DNA of 35,582 bases from an uncultured Woeseiaceae bacterium (GTDB lineage: Bacteria; Pseudomonadota; Gammaproteobacteria; Steroidobacterales; Woeseiaceae), in contig CAMYIS010000294.1 in assembly GCA_947258485.1 (NCBI GenBank), forward strand, positions 1 to 35,582, read 5' to 3'. The notes under the pieces are model-generated. The model ran no database searches. It saw only the letters and a list, made by a program, of their open reading frames with translations, and had not been told where the DNA came from. Positions 9,953 to 20,217 of this stretch are shown here, piece by piece. Position 1 is the stretch's first letter. Each line of letters opens with the position of its first letter. Position numbers and translations under genes: made by a program.

Positions 9953-10549
9953 CTATCCCTTGTTTTTCGCCATTGCGGCGCACGTCCCGTGGCGGAAACA
10001 GCCGGTCACGTGGTCGTTCACCATGCCGGTCGCCTGCATATGTGCATAGATAATCGTGCTGCCAACAAACCTGAATCCGCGCTTTTTGAGATCTTTGCTC
10101 AATGCATCCGACTGCGGCGACGTTGCCGGCACCTCGCTATCTTTTTCGAAAGCATTCTGGACCGGTTCACCATCGACAAATTGCCAGACGTAATCGCAAA
10201 ATGTACCGAACTCCTTCTGCACGTTAAGAAAAGCTTTTGCATTTGTCACGGCCGACTCAACCTTGAGACGATTCCTGACGATAGACGGATCCAGCAGTAA
10301 CTTCTCAACGCGTTTTTTCGTAAAACGAGCAACCTTCTCCGGGTCGAATTCTGCAAACAGTTTGCGGTAACCATCGCGTTTGTTCAGTATGGTTGACCAG
10401 CTCAGGCCCGCCTGCGCTCCTTCGAGCACGAGGAATTCGAACTGCCTTCGATCGTCCCACACGGGCACGCCCCACTCTTTGTCGTGGTACGCAATGTAAT
10501 CGAGGCTAACGCCTTCGGCCCACTTGCAGCGCGTGACAGCTTTACTCAT
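9953..10549 (-). CDS. tag: DNA-3-methyladenine glycosylase I
   Basis: CKWAEG...YIAYHDKEWGVPVWDDRRQFEFLVLEGAQAGLSWSTIL...YGHMQA-like tail (GSTIIYAHMQATGMVNDHVTGCFRH). Confidence 0.95.
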   Translation of the reverse strand: MSKAVTRCKWAEGVSLDYIAYHDKEWGVPVWDDRRQFEFLVLEGAQAGLSWSTILNKRDGYRKLFAEFDPEKVARFTKKRVEKLLLDPSIVRNRLKVESAVTNAKAFLNVQKEFGTFCDYVWQFVDGEPVQNAFEKDSEVPATSPQSDALSKDLKKRGFRFVGSTIIYAHMQATGMVNDHVTGCFRHGTCAAMAKNKG

Positions 10550-10634
10550 AGCGGTATCTTTGCAAATTTGGAGCCCTAATCTAACAGTCAAATTCTCCGC
10601 GGTCATCCGGCATAAATAGCTATTTGCATAAAAA

Positions 10635-10656
10635 AGCCCGCGCAATTGCGCGGGCT
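10635..10656 (-). terminator. Rho-independent terminator downstream of the EGSCG-repeat gene
   Basis: Perfect 22-bp palindrome AGCCCGCGCAATTGCGCGGGCT; minus-strand reading is followed by TTTTT. Confidence 0.85.
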
Positions 10657-10682
10657 TTATTGCACTACTTTTGAGGCTGGTT

Positions 10683-11102
10683 TTAAGCAGAGCCCCCGCA
10701 GGAGCCTTCGCCTTTCTTCTCATCCGTGTCAGCTCCGCAAGAGCCTTCGCCACAGCTACCTTCGCCTTCTTTCTCGCCACAGCTACCTTCGCCTTCCTTG
10801 TCAGCACCGCAGGAGCCTTCGCCGCAGCTACCTTCGCCCTCTTTCTCGCCACAGCTGCCTTCGCCTTCCTTGTCAGCGCCACAGGATCCTTCACCGCAAC
10901 TGCCTTCGCCTTCTTTCTTGTCACCTTTGTCACCGCCACAACCACCTTCGGTCGCGCCGAGCATGTAACCGGCACTTAAGGTAGACATTGCAAACGGATT
11001 CTCGACAGAGTCTGCGTTCACCGCGCCGCTAAGCGCGAATGTTCCCGCCAATGCAGCGCCTACAGCCAGCGCAACCGGTTTAACTATTTTCTTTTCTGAC
11101 AT
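10683..11102 (-). CDS. HvfA-like EGxCG-repeat low-complexity protein (candidate RiPP metallophore/bufferin-type precursor)
   Basis: Signal-like N-terminus MSEKKIVKPVALAVGAALAGTFALSGAVNADSVENPFAMSTLSAGYMLG followed by nine EGSCG motifs and one EGGCG. Confidence 0.8.
   Translation of the reverse strand: MSEKKIVKPVALAVGAALAGTFALSGAVNADSVENPFAMSTLSAGYMLGATEGGCGGDKGDKKEGEGSCGEGSCGADKEGEGSCGEKEGEGSCGEGSCGADKEGEGSCGEKEGEGSCGEGSCGADTDEKKGEGSCGGSA
10735..10925. repeat. 72-bp in-frame tandem repeat, ~2.6 copies, inside the EGSCG gene
   Basis: Units begin at 10735, 10807 and 10879 (ccgcaagagcc..., ccgcaggagcc..., ccacaggatcc...) with exact 72-bp spacing. Confidence 0.85.
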
Positions 11103-11165
11103 CTTTAGATCTCCTACCAGGATTATGGCCCAAAACCGGGCGCTCGTTTGTCAATGAAGAGAGTC

Positions 11166-11897
11166 TCAGGTACTCCACTTCACTGAATTCAAAACACTCT
11201 TTTCGATGCGCTCGAGCTTTTCTTCCCGAGCGCCCATGATCGCGATGCTACCTGCGCCTATCGGCAAGATAACACCGTGAACGTTCTCACCATCCAGCGA
11301 AACGGCTTCCGCCACTGCTTCGTCAGGCATCAGAAGGATGGTTACCGGACCGTGTTCGCCCTGTATGACCAGGTGCGGCACGCTCTTGCCATTGATCTCG
11401 CAGCTACGAGCATAGGTAATCAGCCCCGCGCTGTGATCCAGCTGCGCGACATCCGCGGGCACAACCTTCGCAAGGCGAGTGTCGGTGACGGGTGTGCTCG
11501 ACGCTCTCAGCGCGACCGGCTCATGATCGAGGTGCGCCAGCACCTCTTCGCCCAGCGAGTCATAGTGAACGCCGACGCCAAACATGCGAACACCAACGAA
11601 CGCTGCGAGCAGGACCGTCGCGGCCAGTGCAAACCACGCGGGTTTCGAGAACGGTTTGCGTGCCGCTATGGACACTACGTTCTCTGTCTCGATCTCGGGT
11701 AGCTGCAGGAGCTTCAGCTCGGGGACAGTAATCTGCATCGCCTTCGCAATTTTCAGGTTCAGCGACTGAATGTCACGTCGAAATGCCTGGCATTCGCCGC
11801 ACGAAGACAGGTGTCCGGCACCGCCGTCAAACGTCGGATCCGCTGAGATCATTTCCCTGTATTCGTCGCAGTTCATCAATTTGGTCACCGGGCTCAC
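11166..11897 (-). CDS. Anti-sigma-factor-like membrane protein (DUF3379 type)
   Basis: N-terminal MNCDEYREMISADP...HLSSCGECQAFRRD zinc-finger-like motif, one TM segment (PAWFALAATVLLAAFVGVRMF); start overlaps the sigma factor stop. Confidence 0.8.
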   Translation of the reverse strand: MSPVTKLMNCDEYREMISADPTFDGGAGHLSSCGECQAFRRDIQSLNLKIAKAMQITVPELKLLQLPEIETENVVSIAARKPFSKPAWFALAATVLLAAFVGVRMFGVGVHYDSLGEEVLAHLDHEPVALRASSTPVTDTRLAKVVPADVAQLDHSAGLITYARSCEINGKSVPHLVIQGEHGPVTILLMPDEAVAEAVSLDGENVHGVILPIGAGSIAIMGAREEKLERIEKSVLNSVKWST

Positions 11898-12409
11898 GAG
11901 CGTTCCTCGTCAGCCACTTTTTCCTTCAGCTTTAGTCGGGCCCGGTGCAGGCGCGTTAGTACCGCACCCTGCTTCAGACCCATCATCTCTCCAATCTCGG
12001 TGGTGCTGTAGCCCATCAGGACCTGCAGAACCAGCGGTTCTCTGTAATCGTCATCGAGCTCGTAGATCGACTCGCGCAGCTCCTCGAGCTCTTCGTTGGG
12101 CGCCTCGGCCAGCAGTGCCGCCTGAGATGCCGTCAAATTATCTATGTCAACCGTTTCCAGCCGTCGCCGCTCAAAATAGCGGGCGTTTTCCCGTCGTACG
12201 ATCGTCAGCAGCCAGTGTTTGGCAGCGGCATCGTCGCGCAGCGCATCCAGCGACTTCCAGGCCCGTAGCAACGCCTCCTGGACAACGTCCTCCGCTATCG
12301 CCTTGTCCCTGCAGAGCCACGCCGCGTAGCGGTACATATCGGCGTGAAATACCGCCACTATGCGGTCGAACCTTCGCCTTCGCGCGGCCTCAGCCCTGCT
12401 AGTGTTCAT
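11894..12409 (-). CDS. ECF-type RNA polymerase sigma-70 factor
   Basis: Region 2 (YRYAAWLCRDKAIAEDVVQEALLRAWKSLDAL) and region 4 (YREPLVLQVLMGYSTTEIGEMMGLKQGAVLTRLHRARLKLKE). Confidence 0.95.
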   Translation of the reverse strand: MNTSRAEAARRRRFDRIVAVFHADMYRYAAWLCRDKAIAEDVVQEALLRAWKSLDALRDDAAAKHWLLTIVRRENARYFERRRLETVDIDNLTASQAALLAEAPNEELEELRESIYELDDDYREPLVLQVLMGYSTTEIGEMMGLKQGAVLTRLHRARLKLKEKVADEERS

Positions 12410-12524
12410 ACGAGATGACCCGCCTCATGTGGCATTTATTACCGGAATCCTTCAATACTGTGATTAATACGTGGAAACCGTAGCTAAATACATGGAAAAT
12501 AAGAACTTCTCTTTATTATTCTAG

Positions 12525-13543
<1,019 letters not shown>

Positions 13544-13544
<1 letters not shown>

Positions 13545-14322
13545 TGTCGGCGGATCGCTACGGAGTCATGGGATACCCGATCTCGCACAGCCGTTCCCCC
13601 GTGATACATCGCCTGTTTGCAATACAGACCGGCCAAGACATGCAGTACGAATTACTGCAGGTCTCCCCGGAAAAGCTGGAACCTGCCGTGCGCCAGTTTC
13701 AGCGAACCGGCGGCAAGGGCTTAAACATCACCGTGCCGCACAAGACTGAAGTCACACGCCTGGTTGATCACCTGAGCGAACGGGCCAGCACGGCCGGGGC
13801 CGTCAATACGCTCACGTTCAAGGAGGGTGAAATTCTCGGTGACAATACCGATGGTTTTGGTTTGCTTCGCGACCTCGTCGTGAATCTCGAGCTCACGCTG
13901 GACGGCGCCAATATCCTGGTTCTCGGCGCGGGCGGCGCTACCCGCGGCATCATCGGCCCACTGCTCGAAATGCAGCCAGCTTCTCTTCGCATCGCAAACC
14001 GGACCCTGGGCAAAGCCCAGGCGCTTGCCGATCACTTCTCTCGCTCAGGGCCCGTGACCGCCTGTCGCTTCAACGTCGTACCCGTCACCGAAAACTACGA
14101 CCTGATTCTGCTGCCGCCATATCGCAGCAGACCGTCTGTTACGACCTTTCCTACGGCCTGAAGCCCACGCCGTTCAGTATCTGGGCGCGCGAACACGGCG
14201 CGGCCCGGTCCGTAATGGGCTGGGGTATGCTGGTCGAACAGGCGGCAGAATCATTTCGTATCTGGCGGGGTGTGCGTCCAGACACGGCCAGCGTCCTGAA
14301 GCAAATGACGATTACCGCATAG
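13544..14322 (+). pseudogene. aroE: Shikimate dehydrogenase, frameshifted by a short internal loss near 14108
   Basis: Frame 2 (13544-~14107): YGVMGYPISHSRSPVIH...GLNITVPHKT...ENYDLIL; frame 1 (~14110-14322): [59 protein letters not shown]. The INATS-type motif expected between them is absent. Confidence 0.9.
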
Positions 14323-15655
14323 TTACGAGTTCTTCGGCGCTGGTCGGATGGATCGCGACCGTGTCGTCGAAATCGGCTTTGGTCGCGCCCATGCGCATTG
14401 CAACCGCAAACCCCTGCATCATCTCGTCGGCGCCCTCGCCGATAACATGGCAGCCAATGACGCGCTCTTCGGCGCCGGTCGTGATCAACTTCATCGTTGA
14501 GCGTTGCTTGTCCTGGCCCAGGGCGTAGTACATGCCAATAAATGCCGACGTGTAAACCTTGACGTCATCCCCGAACCTGGCGTGCGCTTCGTCTTCGGTC
14601 ATGCCGACTGTGCCGATGGTCGGGTGACTGAAAATCACGGTCGGGATCAGGTGATACTCGAGGTGTCGTCCGTCCATGCCACCATAGAGGCGATCGGCAA
14701 GTCGGCGTCCCGCGGCGATCGCCACGGGTGTCAGCGCATCACGACCGGTTACGTCCCCCAGCGCGAAAATATGATCCACATTGGTTTGCTGGTATTCGTC
14801 CGTAGGTATGAAGCCCTTGTCGTCCATGTGCACGCCGGCGCTGGCAGCCTCCAGCATTTCTGTGTTCGGCGACCGCCCTACGGCCCAGATCAGCGTATCG
14901 ACAGGTCCGAAAGAGCGCCCGTCTGCAGCATGCAGAACTATCCCGTCACCGGTTTGCGCCACGGTCTCGGGGATGACGCCGGTGTCGAGTCGGATGCCGC
15001 TGTTTCGCATGGCCTCCATCAACTCGGTGCTCAGCATCTTGTCGAAGCTGCGCAAAACGCCCTCTTTGCGAACCACCACCTGCGTCTCGCTCCCCAGGGC
15101 ATTGAGGACACCCGCGAGTTCCACTGATACATAGCCGCTCCCCACCAGAAGCACCCGCTCCGGGCGTTCCTCGAGCTCGAAAAAGCCGTCTGAGGTGATA
15201 CCCAGCTCGGCCCCGGCAATATCGGGCACGATCGGTTTGCCTCCCGTTGCGATCGCGATGCGCTCGGCCCGGTACCTGCGGCCAGCCACGTCGACCGTGT
15301 GTGCGTCAACGAAACGTGCGCCGCCCTGAATATGAGCCACACCGCGTTTGTCCAGGTTATTGGCGTAAATTCCGTTCAATCGCTTGATATACGCGTCACG
15401 GCGGGACTTGAGCGCACCCCAGTCGTGGCCCTTGACGACGACATCGAACCCATAGTCCGGCGCGTGATGCAACTGGTGCGCTTGATGCGCCGAATACCAC
15501 ATAATCTTCTTCGGCACGCATCCGACATTGACGCAAGTGCCACCCAGCGGACCGTATTCGACGACGGCTGCGTTTGCTCCGTATTCGGCCGCGCGCTGCG
15601 CGTGCGCGAGTCCGCCGCTGCCACCACCGATCACGAGCAGATCGAATTTGTCCGT
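14312..15655 (-). CDS. gor: Glutathione-disulfide reductase; start approximate (ORF open to 15700)
   Basis: [63 protein letters not shown]. Confidence 0.95.
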   Translation of the reverse strand, partial: TDKFDLLVIGGGSGGLAHAQRAAEYGANAAVVEYGPLGGTCVNVGCVPKKIMWYSAHQAHQLHHAPDYGFDVVVKGHDWGALKSRRDAYIKRLNGIYANNLDKRGVAHIQGGARFVDAHTVDVAGRRYRAERIAIATGGKPIVPDIAGAELGITSDGFFELEERPERVLLVGSGYVSVELAGVLNALGSETQVVVRKEGVLRSFDKMLSTELMEAMRNSGIRLDTGVIPETVAQTGDGIVLHAADGRSFGPVDTLIWAVGRSPNTEMLEAASAGVHMDDKGFIPTDEYQQTNVDHIFALGDVTGRDALTPVAIAAGRRLADRLYGGMDGRHLEYHLIPTVIFSHPTIGTVGMTEDEAHARFGDDVKVYTSAFIGMYYALGQDKQRSTMKLITTGAEERVIGCHVIGEGADEMMQGFAVAMRMGATKADFDDTVAIHPTSAEELVTMR

Positions 15656-15751
15656 CACATTTTTCTCCGTCGTTAAGTCAATTTGTACGCGCGGCGCCAC
15701 CGGCAGCCCGTGTTAATATTGTGCGCCAGAAAACAGATATCAACCCGCTTT

Positions 15752-17770
15752 ATGAATAACCCTCTGCTCGACACCTCAACGCTGCCCCGTTTTGACGAAA
15801 TTACGCCGGAGCACGTCGTGCCCGCAATCGAAAAGGTCATCGCCGACCATCGAGCAAAGCTCGATGAGTTACTCGATACCAATAGTCAGCCCGACATCGA
15901 CTCGTTGGTCAGTCCGATCGAACAGATGGAACACACGCTGGGGCGCGTCTGGTCCCCCGTCAGGCATCTGCAAAGTGTACTTGGATCAACGGATTGGCGT
16001 GAGGCTTATAACCAGGCGCTGCCTTTACTGACCGAGCATGGCACCGAAATATCACAGAACGAACGGCTGCAGCGTGCCTACGCAGAGGTCGGAAAGACCT
16101 TGCCCGACGATGCCAGCCGGGCGAGTCGCCGCGCTGTCGAGCACGCCTTGCGCGACTTCCATTTGGCTGGAGTCGACCTCGAAAATGAGGCCAAAGACCG
16201 CTTCAAGGCCATCATGCAGGAGCTTGCGGCAACTCAGGCGAATTTCGAGCACAACGTGCAGGACGCATCGGACGCGTGGAATTTACACCTGACCGACATC
16301 GACGGGCTGGCTGGACTGCCGCAGCAAGCCATCACCAGGGCAGCCGAAGACGCGGCGCTCAAAGGACTCGACGGCTGGTTACTGTCGCTTGACTACCCGA
16401 CCTACGACGCTGTCATGAAACATGCCGACAATCGCGGTCTTCGGGAGACCCTGTACCGCGCTTGGGTAACTCGCGGATCGGATCAGGGGGAAAGCGAGGA
16501 ATGGGACAACAGCGCAAACATCGAGAAGATTCTCGCGCTGCGTCACGAGGCCGCGGATCTTGTCGGCTTCCCGACGTATGCCCACTACTCGCTGGCAACC
16601 AAGATGGCCGATTCTCCGGACCAGGTTATCGGCTTCCTCCGCGAGCTTGCAACACACTCGCGCAGCGCCGCCGAGCAGGAGTATGCCGACCTGTCGGCGT
16701 TCGCCGGGATCGGGCTCGAGCCCTGGGATGTCACTTTTTGGCTGGAAAAATACAAGCAGTCGGAGTTTTCGATCTCCAACGAGGAGCTGCGACAGTACTT
16801 TCCTGCCGATACCGTGATCAACGGTCTGTTTGCGCTCGCCGCAAAACTTTATGACGTTGAGTTGGCGCCAGACGAAGGCGTCGAAACCTGGCACAAGGAC
16901 GTTCGCTATTTCACGGTTCGCGAGCCTGGCGGCGAGATACTGGGTGGTTTTTATACAGACCTGTTTGCACGAAATGGAAAGCGCGCAGGCGCTTGGATTG
17001 ACGAATGCATCGGCCGCCAGCAGCTCAACGGAACGCTCGATTTACCCGTTGGTTTCCTGGTCTGCAATTTCCCGCCGCCCAATGGAGACGGCCAGTCACT
17101 CCTGACTCACGACGACGTCGTAACGCTGTTCCACGAGTTCGGACACATGTTGCATCACCTGCTTACGCGGATCGGCTTTCCGAGTATTTCCGGCATCAAT
17201 GGCGTTCCGTGGGATGCCGTGGAGTTACCGAGCCAGTTCATGGAAAACTTCGCTTGGAGCTACCGCGTGTTGACGCTTTGCTCGTCACACGCCGAGAACG
17301 GCGAGCCGCTGCCGCGCGAGTTGTTCGACAAGCTCGACGCAAGCCGTCATGCCGGCGCCGCACTCGCGATGATCCGCCAGCTCGAACTCGGGCTTTACGA
17401 TTTCAGATTACATGCGGAATACGATCCGCAAAAACCGCCGCGCGTGCTTGAGACACTGGCCGAAGTGCGCGATGAAGTAGCCTTGATCCGCCACCCCGAT
17501 TACAATCGTTTTCCCCATGCGTTTTCGCATATTTTCGCTGGCGGCTATGCGGCCGGATACTACAGTTACAAATGGGCCGAAGTCCTGGCGGCGGACGCGT
17601 TTGCCGCCTTTGCCGAAGCCGGGATATTCGACCAGGCTACGGCGCAACGATTCAGACACGAGATACTCGAAATAGGCGGAAGTCGCGACTTCATGAAAGC
17701 CTACGTTGCCTTTCGCGGCCGCGAACCGACAATTGACGCGCTGCTACGGCAGAACGGAATCCAGCCTTAG
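15752..17770 (+). CDS. prlC: M3 family oligopeptidase A
   Basis: LFHEFGHMLHHLLT (HExGH), SGINGVPWDAVELPSQFMEN, FSHIFAGGYAAGYYSYKWAEVL. Confidence 0.96.
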   Translation: MNNPLLDTSTLPRFDEITPEHVVPAIEKVIADHRAKLDELLDTNSQPDIDSLVSPIEQMEHTLGRVWSPVRHLQSVLGSTDWREAYNQALPLLTEHGTEISQNERLQRAYAEVGKTLPDDASRASRRAVEHALRDFHLAGVDLENEAKDRFKAIMQELAATQANFEHNVQDASDAWNLHLTDIDGLAGLPQQAITRAAEDAALKGLDGWLLSLDYPTYDAVMKHADNRGLRETLYRAWVTRGSDQGESEEWDNSANIEKILALRHEAADLVGFPTYAHYSLATKMADSPDQVIGFLRELATHSRSAAEQEYADLSAFAGIGLEPWDVTFWLEKYKQSEFSISNEELRQYFPADTVINGLFALAAKLYDVELAPDEGVETWHKDVRYFTVREPGGEILGGFYTDLFARNGKRAGAWIDECIGRQQLNGTLDLPVGFLVCNFPPPNGDGQSLLTHDDVVTLFHEFGHMLHHLLTRIGFPSISGINGVPWDAVELPSQFMENFAWSYRVLTLCSSHAENGEPLPRELFDKLDASRHAGAALAMIRQLELGLYDFRLHAEYDPQKPPRVLETLAEVRDEVALIRHPDYNRFPHAFSHIFAGGYAAGYYSYKWAEVLAADAFAAFAEAGIFDQATAQRFRHEILEIGGSRDFMKAYVAFRGREPTIDALLRQNGIQP

Positions 17771-18488
17771 TGAAGATCGCAACCTGGAACATCAACTCGA
17801 TGAACGTGCGACAGCCCCATGTCATCGAGTGGCCACGGAAAAGTTTCCATCCGACGCCCTGCAGGAGCTGGGTTATCACTCCATTGCAAGCGGACAAAAG
17901 ACCTATAACGGCGTCGCCGTCATCAGTAAGAGCCCGGCGTCCGATCCCGTCACAGACTTCCCGGGATACGAGGACCCGCAGCGACGTATCCTCGCCAGTA
18001 CTATCGGCAACGTCCGTGTGATCGACCTCTATGTACCTAACGGATCCGAAGTCGGTTCGGACAAGTACGACTACAAGCTCGCTTGGCTTGCGTCACTCCG
18101 GAGCTTTCTGCAAGTGGAGCTACAGCAGCACGAAAACGTCGTTGTGCTCGGCGATTTCAATATCGCTCCCGCCGACGAAGATGTTTACGATCCTGAGAAA
18201 TGGGGTGACGCGGTTCTCTGCAGTCCGCGCGAACGCGAGGCGCTAAAAGCGCTACTCGATCTCGGGCTGACCGACGTATTTCGCAAGTTCGACCAGCCTG
18301 AGAAATCGTTCAGCTGGTGGGATTACCGAGCCGCCGGTTTTCGTCGTAATGCCGGCCTGCGCATCGACCTGATTCTGACCAGCGCGGCAATGACAGAACG
18401 CTGCACCGCAAGTTATGTGGACAGGGAACCACGCGCCTGGGAGCGTCCGTCGGATCACGCCCCGGTTGTCGCCGAGTTCGAATTGTGA
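17770..18488 (+). pseudogene. xthA: Exodeoxyribonuclease III, frameshifted by a short internal loss near 17832
   Basis: Frame 1: GTG-start VKIATWNINSMNVRQPHVIEW; frame 3: ATEKFPSDALQELGYHSIASGQKTYNGVAVISK...VLGDFNIAP...SFSWWDYRAAGF...PSDHAPVVAEFEL. The PDVLxLQETK segment (catalytic Glu) is missing at the junction. Confidence 0.9.
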
Positions 18489-18498
18489 TGATGCGTAA

Positions 18499-18530
18499 AG
18501 AAAACCGACATAACATATTGCCGGTTTTCT
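18499..18530. terminator. Terminator-like hairpin after xthA
   Basis: AGAAAACCG ... CGGTTTTCT inverted repeat with A/T-rich arms. Confidence 0.55.
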
Positions 18531-18585
18531 AACTGTGAGCAGCGGGCCCACCATGTATCATGGAAAGAAAAAAAGCAGGAGCACG

Positions 18586-19623
18586 ATGTCTCAGGATCGC
18601 CGTAACGATTACGACGTCACCAATACCGTGCAGGTTAGCAATCCTGCAGCGGTACGGGATGCAGTACACGAATTATTTTTTCAGACTTTTCCCGGTACAT
18701 CGTTCGATAAACTCTGGCTGGCGTTCTACGATTTCGAGCGCCTTTTTACGGGTCGTTATCCCGGCTACAAGGGCTGTGACACGACCTATCATGACATGCA
18801 GCACACGCTCGACATGACCCTGGCGCTCGCCCGTCTCGTTGCCGGTTACGAGCGCAGTGTCGAGCCGCCTGACAAGCTTGGTGCGGCGCGTGCACAAATG
18901 GCCATCATCACATCGCTGTTCCACGACTCCGGCTACATTCGACACGAGGAACGTGACAAGGACTTCACGAACGGTGCGGAGTTCACGCTCTATCACGTCT
19001 CGCGAAGCGCCGATTTTCTACGACGCTACCTGCCGGACCTTGGCCTGGCCAAAGATGTGGGTATCAGCAGCATGATCGTGCACTTCACCGGCTATGAGCT
19101 GGACCTCGATAAAATAGAACTGGACGACCCACGCGACGTTATTTGCGGGCACCTCATTGGCACCGCAGACCTGATCGCGCAAATGGCCGACCGTTGCTAC
19201 CTCGAGAAGTGCCGGGATCGGCTGTACAAGGAGTTTGTAGTTGGCGGCGTCGCTGTAGAGAATGCCGCGCCTGGCGAATACATGGTCCGATACAAGTCCG
19301 GCAAAGACTTGCTGCAAAAGACGCCCGCGTTCTACCAGCAGGTCATGCGTGAACGACTGAACTCCAAGTTCAATCGGGTCTATCGCTACATCGAGGTCCT
19401 GTACAACGGCCACAATCCGTATATCGAAGCTATCCGCAGCAACATTACGCACCTGGTTCGTATTCTCGAGACCGGAAACTGGTCCCTCTTGCGCCGGGAG
19501 CCCGCATTTTTCCTCGGCATCGCCAATGCCGTCCAGGACATCGAGCAGCTGGTGGTCAAGCAGCTTGCCTCGTTCAAAGGCTCGGCGATTGCCAGCGACA
19601 ACCCCTTAGTGATGCCGGTCTGA
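18586..19623 (+). CDS. HD-domain (metal-dependent phosphohydrolase-like) protein
   Basis: TTYHDMQHTLDMTLALARL ... MAIITSLFHDSGYIRHEE HD-type metal-binding motifs. Confidence 0.8.
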   Translation: MSQDRRNDYDVTNTVQVSNPAAVRDAVHELFFQTFPGTSFDKLWLAFYDFERLFTGRYPGYKGCDTTYHDMQHTLDMTLALARLVAGYERSVEPPDKLGAARAQMAIITSLFHDSGYIRHEERDKDFTNGAEFTLYHVSRSADFLRRYLPDLGLAKDVGISSMIVHFTGYELDLDKIELDDPRDVICGHLIGTADLIAQMADRCYLEKCRDRLYKEFVVGGVAVENAAPGEYMVRYKSGKDLLQKTPAFYQQVMRERLNSKFNRVYRYIEVLYNGHNPYIEAIRSNITHLVRILETGNWSLLRREPAFFLGIANAVQDIEQLVVKQLASFKGSAIASDNPLVMPV

Positions 19624-20169
19624 TTCGGAACGCCACAAGCGCAAAGCATAGTACTGCGATCGCGTGAGCTGCCTGTTTGCAAGGAAAGCGGCAAGACCGG
19701 CGGCAAACAGCGCATAGAAACCATCGGCTGCGGTAAGCACCTCGTCGAAGAACACGGGCCAGGTCATGCTCGTAACTGCGCGCAATACCTGTAGCGTTCC
19801 TGTGTCGAAGGTCTCTGCCGTATAAGAAGCGGCGACGACAATGTTGGCCAGCAGTGCGCCAAGCAGCGTAAGCCCTGCCGCGAGCACGGGAAACCGCCAA
19901 TCGACACCGCGGCCGGCGCGTCGTACCGCAAACCCCAGCATGGCGCCGAGCACCACGGTCATCCATGGAAAAACCCGGTTGGTCAGGGACGACAACGCGA
20001 CCCAAAGCACTGAAAAGATCGCGATCGTAATTACCCCTGCGAAGAGGCCGTATCGGAACGACTGTGCAAGAACCAGACGCTCGCCGTCTGCCGCACTGAT
20101 ATCGCGGCGTACGCCGGATCCGTGTTTCTTCCGCAGCCTGAGCGGCAAATTTGAAGGGGGCTGTTTCAT
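19606..20169 (-). CDS. Membrane protein of unknown function
   Basis: Complete ORF with several hydrophobic segments; overlaps the convergent HD gene at its 3' end. Confidence 0.6.
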   Translation of the reverse strand: MKQPPSNLPLRLRKKHGSGVRRDISAADGERLVLAQSFRYGLFAGVITIAIFSVLWVALSSLTNRVFPWMTVVLGAMLGFAVRRAGRGVDWRFPVLAAGLTLLGALLANIVVAASYTAETFDTGTLQVLRAVTSMTWPVFFDEVLTAADGFYALFAAGLAAFLANRQLTRSQYYALRLWRSESDRHH

Positions 20170-20217
20170 ACCTGCAGTCCGTCAGACGCATCGTCTGCAA
20201 TGCTAGACTGCCTGCAA

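Noticed and set aside
9953-10975. 340-aa minus-strand ORF extending tag far upstream through an Ala/Lys-rich region
   Set aside because: The upstream part is the out-of-frame reading of the EGSCG repeat gene and crosses its terminator; the real tag start is MSKAVTRCKWAEG at 10549.
10646-10984. Plus-strand repetitive ORFs (Arg/Leu/Ser-rich, Ala-rich and Pro/Ser-rich) opposite the EGSCG gene
   Set aside because: These are antisense readings of a 72-bp tandem repeat; none has a plausible domain, whereas the minus frame has a signal sequence and a recognised motif.
16379-16894. 171-aa minus-strand ORF
   Set aside because: Antisense to prlC, which is intact and well supported.
17832-17836. Programmed frameshifting or ribosomal bypass in xthA and aroE
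   Set aside because: Conserved codons are physically absent at both junctions, not just out of frame, and no slippery heptamer is apparent; deletion or assembly error is simpler.
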